Source: Actinomycetota bacterium
GTDB taxonomy: Bacteria > Actinomycetota > Actinomycetes > Actinomycetales > Microbacteriaceae
NCBI GenBank assembly: GCA_009703465.1
Contig: WLGC01000039.1
Location: 1-7,498, forward strand
Length of the DNA stretch: 7,498 bases
Reading direction: 5' to 3'
Shown here: positions 4,552 through 7,498 of the stretch, piece after piece
How the letters are laid out: the number at the start of each line of letters is the position of its first letter
Position numbering within the stretch: position 1 is the stretch's first letter
Program-made: the position numbers and the translations under genes
Notes under the pieces: model-generated
Told to the model about the DNA's origin: nothing
The model's input: only the letters and a program-made list of their open reading frames with translations
Databases searched by the model: none

Positions 4552-6085
4552 TAAAGAGATTGCATCACCGGAACTATCGCTGGCCGGTTGGGCAAGATGG
4601 ATTTGGAAACAACTCACCTCAATGCGCATTGCGCTCTTCCTGCTACTACTTCTAGCAATTGCATCGGTGCCAGGTTCAATTTGGCCGCAGCGCTCAGCTG
4701 ATCCAAATGGAGTAATCGCATACTTCGATGCCAACCCAGAGCTTGCACCAATACTTGATGGAATCCAGCTGTTTGATGTGTACACCTCAGTGTGGTTTTC
4801 CGCTATTTATATACTTCTGTTTATTTCACTTATTGGTTGTGTGGTGCCGCGCACCGGAGTGCACTACAAAGCACTCAGAGCTCAGCCGCCGGTAGCACCA
4901 AAAATCTTCTCCCGCATGCCGGCTAGTCAATCAGTCACCTGGGCGAAGAATTCAGATGTTGCTGCACGCGCTGAAAAGCTTTTGCGCAAGCAGGGCTATC
5001 GGGTGGTTAGAACCGGTAAATCAGTTGCTGCTGAGCGCGGCTATGTTCGTGAAACCGGAAACCTGGTTTTTCACTTCTCACTAATTGGAGTTTTGATTGC
5101 CGTTGGAATTGGTGGCGGACTAAGTCACAACGGTCAAAGAGTGCTGGTTGAGGGTGAAACTTTTGTAAACAACTTAGCTGGGTACGACTCTTTCTCACCC
5201 GGAACTTTCTTTAGAGAAGACATGCTGGTTCCTTTCAGCATGACCCTAGATAACTTTGAAGTCGACTTTGATATAAGAAACCGAACCAACGTTGGCACCC
5301 CGCTTGACTTTAGGGCTTTTGTTTCATCCAAGCTCACACCTACAGACACTCCAAAGCCTGGGCTAATTAGGGTTAATGAGCCTTTGGAAATGCCGGATGC
5401 AAACGTATTCCTGACCGGAAACGGTTATGCACCCTACATAACAATTCGAGACGCCAAGGGAAATCTAGTTTTTGCAGGTGCTAACGCATTCTTACCGCAG
5501 GACTCTAATTACACTTCGCTTGGCATTATCAAGGTGCCAGATGTTGATCGGCAATTTGGAATCATCGCTTTCTTTTACCCAACTGCACAAGCACTGGATA
5601 ACGGAGCCTTTACATCTATTTATCCAGCGCCGGTTGATCCACTTCTAACCCTCAATGTTTACGAGGGTGACTTGGGATTGGATGCGGGTATTTCAAGAAA
5701 TGTCTACGCACTAGACACTTCTGAGATGACCCAGGTTGCCGGCGGCAAGGCGGAGATTCGCGGTCTGCAACTAAAACTCGGTGAAACCGTTCAGCTACCA
5801 AATGGCCTCGGTAGCGTCACCTTTGAGGAAATTAGAAGGTTTGCCTCACTTGATTTTGCCTATAACCCAGGTGGCATTTGGGTGCTGGTGTTTTCTCTGC
5901 TGGCACTTGCTGGAGTGACAACATCGCTCTTGACACCGAGAAGAAGAGTTTGGGTTCGCCAAACCAGTGGTGGTTTTGAAGTGGCAGCTCTGGCTCGTGG
6001 AGACGATCCAGCACTAACAGATATTGTTCAGAATATTGTCGGAGAATTAAAGGGTCAGCAAATCAATCGAAAAGGAAGTAAATAG
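4532..6085 (+). CDS. resB: Cytochrome c biogenesis protein ResB (CcsB, Ccs1)
   Basis: This 517-residue subunit of the System II haem lyase acts with CcsA to bring haem to the outer face of the membrane and attach it to apocytochrome c. Membrane segments lie at about 33-50, 88-106, 178-196 and 449-468. A large extracytoplasmic domain of about 250 residues lies between the third and fourth, the standard ResB topology. The third segment contains GNLVFHFSLIGVL, the conserved stretch with a histidine (H181) thought to take part in haem handling. The N-terminal TSMRIALFLLLLLAIAS and PGSIWPQ are also typical. A soluble tail of about 45 residues follows the last segment. The start is ATG 4532, set by the Shine-Dalgarno sequence. 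It overlaps ccdA by 20 bp and ends 2 nt before ccsA. Mycobacterial counterpart: Rv0528 (recalled). Confidence 0.94.
   Translation: MSSSRFDKEIASPELSLAGWARWIWKQLTSMRIALFLLLLLAIASVPGSIWPQRSADPNGVIAYFDANPELAPILDGIQLFDVYTSVWFSAIYILLFISLIGCVVPRTGVHYKALRAQPPVAPKIFSRMPASQSVTWAKNSDVAARAEKLLRKQGYRVVRTGKSVAAERGYVRETGNLVFHFSLIGVLIAVGIGGGLSHNGQRVLVEGETFVNNLAGYDSFSPGTFFREDMLVPFSMTLDNFEVDFDIRNRTNVGTPLDFRAFVSSKLTPTDTPKPGLIRVNEPLEMPDANVFLTGNGYAPYITIRDAKGNLVFAGANAFLPQDSNYTSLGIIKVPDVDRQFGIIAFFYPTAQALDNGAFTSIYPAPVDPLLTLNVYEGDLGLDAGISRNVYALDTSEMTQVAGGKAEIRGLQLKLGETVQLPNGLGSVTFEEIRRFASLDFAYNPGGIWVLVFSLLALAGVTTSLLTPRRRVWVRQTSGGFEVAALARGDDPALTDIVQNIVGELKGQQINRKGSK
6072..6078 (+). promoter_or_regulatory. Ribosome binding site of ccsA
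   Basis: AAGGAAG lies 9 nt before GTG 6088, in the final codons of resB. Together with the 2-nt gap to the resB stop codon it supports GTG as the start. Confidence 0.55.
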
Positions 6086-6087
6086 TC

Positions 6088-6996
6088 GTGGGCATTGCCT
6101 TGAACGTAGGTCTTTCACAGATTTCACTTCTTTTCATTTATGCCTCTATGGCCATCTACACCGCTGCCTTTCTTACCTTTGCCAATCACCTAGCTCGTCT
6201 AGCCTCCGATAAGAAAAAGGTCCGCACCCAGGCCAGCCGCTTTGAAAGTATCGCCATTGTGCTGCTAATCATTGCCGCTCTTTTGCACACTGTTGGTGTC
6301 GTTCTTCGAGGCATTGCCGCTAGCCGAGTGCCCTGGGCTAACATGTATGAGTTCTCCATAACCGGAGCACTCTTTGTAGTTCTGGTTTACCTAACCGCGC
6401 TAAGTATCAAGGACGTTAGATTCATTGCGACTTTTGTTACCGGTTTTGTAATTCTTATTCTTGGTGCAGCCACCTCAGCCTTCTACGTTGAGGTTCAGTC
6501 ACTGATGCCGGCGCTACAAAGTTACTGGTTGGTGATTCACGTTGTAGTAGCCGTTTTGGCTGTTGCATTCTTTAACATCGCAGCTGCGCTTTCAACTTCT
6601 TACCTTTTGAAAACTGCCAACTGGGTAAACAGCTCAAAGAAGAAATCAATTGGAACCTTGAAGCGAGTCTTCGCATTATTTCCGGCAGCAGAGAATCTTG
6701 AGCGCTTGGCCTATCGATTCAACATCATCGGATTTATTCTTTGGAGCTTCACGCTTATTGCTGGAGCAATCTGGGCAGAACGAGCTTGGCACCGCTACTG
6801 GGGTTGGGATACCAAAGAGGTTTGGACCTTTATTATTTGGGTTATATACGCAGGCTATCTACACGCCAATGCCACTCGAGGTTGGACCGGTAAGCGTTCA
6901 GCCTGGTTGAGCTTGGTTGGTTTTGCTGCCGTTATCTTTAACTTCACCGTGGTGAACCTGTTCTTCAAAGGCCTTCACGTTTACAGCGGTTTATAA
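6088..6996 (+). CDS. ccsA: Cytochrome c biogenesis protein CcsA (ResC), haem-handling subunit
   Basis: This 302-residue polytopic membrane protein of the CcsA/CcmF/CcmC haem-handling family forms the System II synthetase with ResB. The tryptophan-rich WWD signature is present as WAERAWHRYWGWD (229-241), followed by TKEVW. Candidate haem-coordinating histidines are H67 (LLHTVG), H151 (LVIHVV), H259 (GYLHA) and H297 (KGLHVYSGL). The conserved PWANMYEFS is at 82-90. About eight hydrophobic segments are visible, with a lysine-rich cytoplasmic loop near 183-193. The start is GTG 6088 with AAGGAAG upstream. It is the last gene of the operon: its TAA lies within the first copy of a 10-bp palindrome, and menC converges with a 5-bp gap. 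Mycobacterial counterpart: Rv0529 (recalled). Confidence 0.95.
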   Translation: MGIALNVGLSQISLLFIYASMAIYTAAFLTFANHLARLASDKKKVRTQASRFESIAIVLLIIAALLHTVGVVLRGIAASRVPWANMYEFSITGALFVVLVYLTALSIKDVRFIATFVTGFVILILGAATSAFYVEVQSLMPALQSYWLVIHVVVAVLAVAFFNIAAALSTSYLLKTANWVNSSKKKSIGTLKRVFALFPAAENLERLAYRFNIIGFILWSFTLIAGAIWAERAWHRYWGWDTKEVWTFIIWVIYAGYLHANATRGWTGKRSAWLSLVGFAAVIFNFTVVNLFFKGLHVYSGL

Positions 6997-7020
6997 ACAA
7001 ACTACAAAAGTTTATAAACC
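6988..7020. repeat. Paired 10-bp palindromes forming an inverted repeat at a convergent junction
   Basis: GTTTATAAAC occurs twice (6989-6998 and 7010-7019). Each copy is a perfect palindrome, and their starts are 21 bp apart, two helical turns. With flanking bases the pair also forms an 11-bp stem (GGTTTATAAAC/GTTTATAAACC) around an 11-nt A-rich loop. It covers the stop codons of both ccsA and menC. It may serve as a two-way transcription end, though neither side has a clear T-tract, or as a binding site for a dimeric protein. Confidence 0.5.
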
Positions 7021-7498
7021 CGCTCTAGTCGCTCCAGCCACCAATCAACTCGGTGATCATCAGCTTGGAAAATTTGTAATTTTTCCTGATCCACATTTAC
7101 GCGCCTAGCATCAATCTGTCCATCAACCGGCATCAAAGGCTCACGAGTAACATCGCCAGCAAGAAGTGCCGCGGTGCCAAGACCGCAATCAAAATTTAAC
7201 TCTGGAAGCATAGCTGCCAGATGAGCCCCCATTGAAATTCCAATTGAAGAATCCAGTGCAGAGGAAATAACAACTGGTAGCCCAGCATCCTTAGCAATTT
7301 CAAGGCTGCGAGAAATTCCACCAAGCGGAGCAGCCTTCAGAACCAAAACATCGGCAGCGTTTGCCTGAGCCACTGCAAGCGGATCGGTTACTTTTCTAAC
7401 TGATTCGTCAGCGGCTATCTTCACCGGTATTTGATCTTTGGCCAAAGTTAGTTTCACCTCGGCAAGCTCGGCGATAGTTTCTACCGGCTGCTCAAAAT
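7002..7498 (-). CDS. menC: o-Succinylbenzoate synthase, C-terminal part (start outside window)
   Basis: This enolase-superfamily enzyme dehydrates SHCHC to o-succinylbenzoate in menaquinone synthesis. The 164 complete residues present are the C-terminal half; the gene runs off the right edge, so the start and the first catalytic lysine are not visible. The remaining active-site landmarks are in order. The fragment opens with FEQPVE (metal-ligand Glu), then AADESVR (metal-ligand Asp and Glu), then LVLKAAPLGGI (catalytic Lys of the second half-barrel) and VISSALDSSIGI. The family also includes N-acylamino acid racemases, but the actinobacterial context and the LKAAPLGG and SSALDSSIG segments favour menC. 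It is convergent with ccsA. Menaquinone is the electron donor pool for the cytochrome bcc complex that needs the c-type haems matured by the neighbouring operon. Confidence 0.87.
   Translation of the reverse strand, partial: FEQPVETIAELAEVKLTLAKDQIPVKIAADESVRKVTDPLAVAQANAADVLVLKAAPLGGISRSLEIAKDAGLPVVISSALDSSIGISMGAHLAAMLPELNFDCGLGTAALLAGDVTREPLMPVDGQIDARRVNVDQEKLQIFQADDHRVDWWLERLERVYKLL

Noticed and set aside
4336..4785. 149-codon open frame on the minus strand across the ccdA/resB junction
   Set aside because: It lies opposite two well-supported genes, its product has no recognisable domain and a low-complexity Ser/Gln/His-rich composition, and no promoter or ribosome binding site fits. It is a shadow of the coding strand.

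Overview
The window looks like a stretch of compact chromosome from a small-genome actinobacterium, most likely a planktonic Microbacteriaceae of the Luna/Rhodoluna/Aquiluna kind. This is inferred from gene content and order (CxxC glutaredoxin-like protein beside an HAD-IB phosphatase, a System II cytochrome c maturation operon headed by a histidine phosphatase, menC nearby), from the archaeal-type AspRS, from G+C of about half by eye (low for an actinobacterium), and from starts that look leaderless. No mobile element, CRISPR array, tRNA or rRNA is visible. Nearly every base is coding, and no gap exceeds about 70 bp once a probable 41-residue small gene is counted.

Left part (1-1225): the right half of a likely terminator hairpin lies at the very edge. 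It is followed by a minus-strand HAD-IB hydrolase and a divergent plus-strand glutaredoxin-like gene. Their shared promoter region is geometrically symmetric: both -10 hexamers and both start codons are equidistant from the centre of an 8-bp inverted repeat. After the glutaredoxin gene comes a very basic small membrane-peptide ORF with a good ribosome binding site, which runs a few bases into the end of aspS.

Middle (1214-2576): minus-strand aspS of the archaeal-type, possibly non-discriminating class. It is divergent from the cytochrome c operon, with only 34 bp between start codons. Two mirror-image leaderless-type promoters fit in that space.

Right part (2574-6996): a tight five-gene plus-strand operon of histidine phosphatase, TlpA/ResA-like thioredoxin lipoprotein, CcdA, ResB and CcsA. 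CcdA carries electrons across the membrane, the TlpA-like lipoprotein reduces apocytochrome cysteines, and ResB-CcsA exports haem and attaches it. From memory, the order matches Mycobacterium tuberculosis Rv0525-Rv0529. The operon ends 5 bp from the convergent 3' end of menC (menaquinone synthesis, cut by the window edge), and two copies of a perfect 10-bp palindrome sit at that junction. Cytochrome c maturation and menaquinone synthesis both serve the aerobic menaquinone-cytochrome bcc-aa3 chain.

I found no wholly new system. The points most worth a second look are the two symmetric divergent promoters, the small basic ORF, the palindrome pair at the ccsA/menC junction, and unusual residues in AspRS motif 3 and at the TlpA active site.
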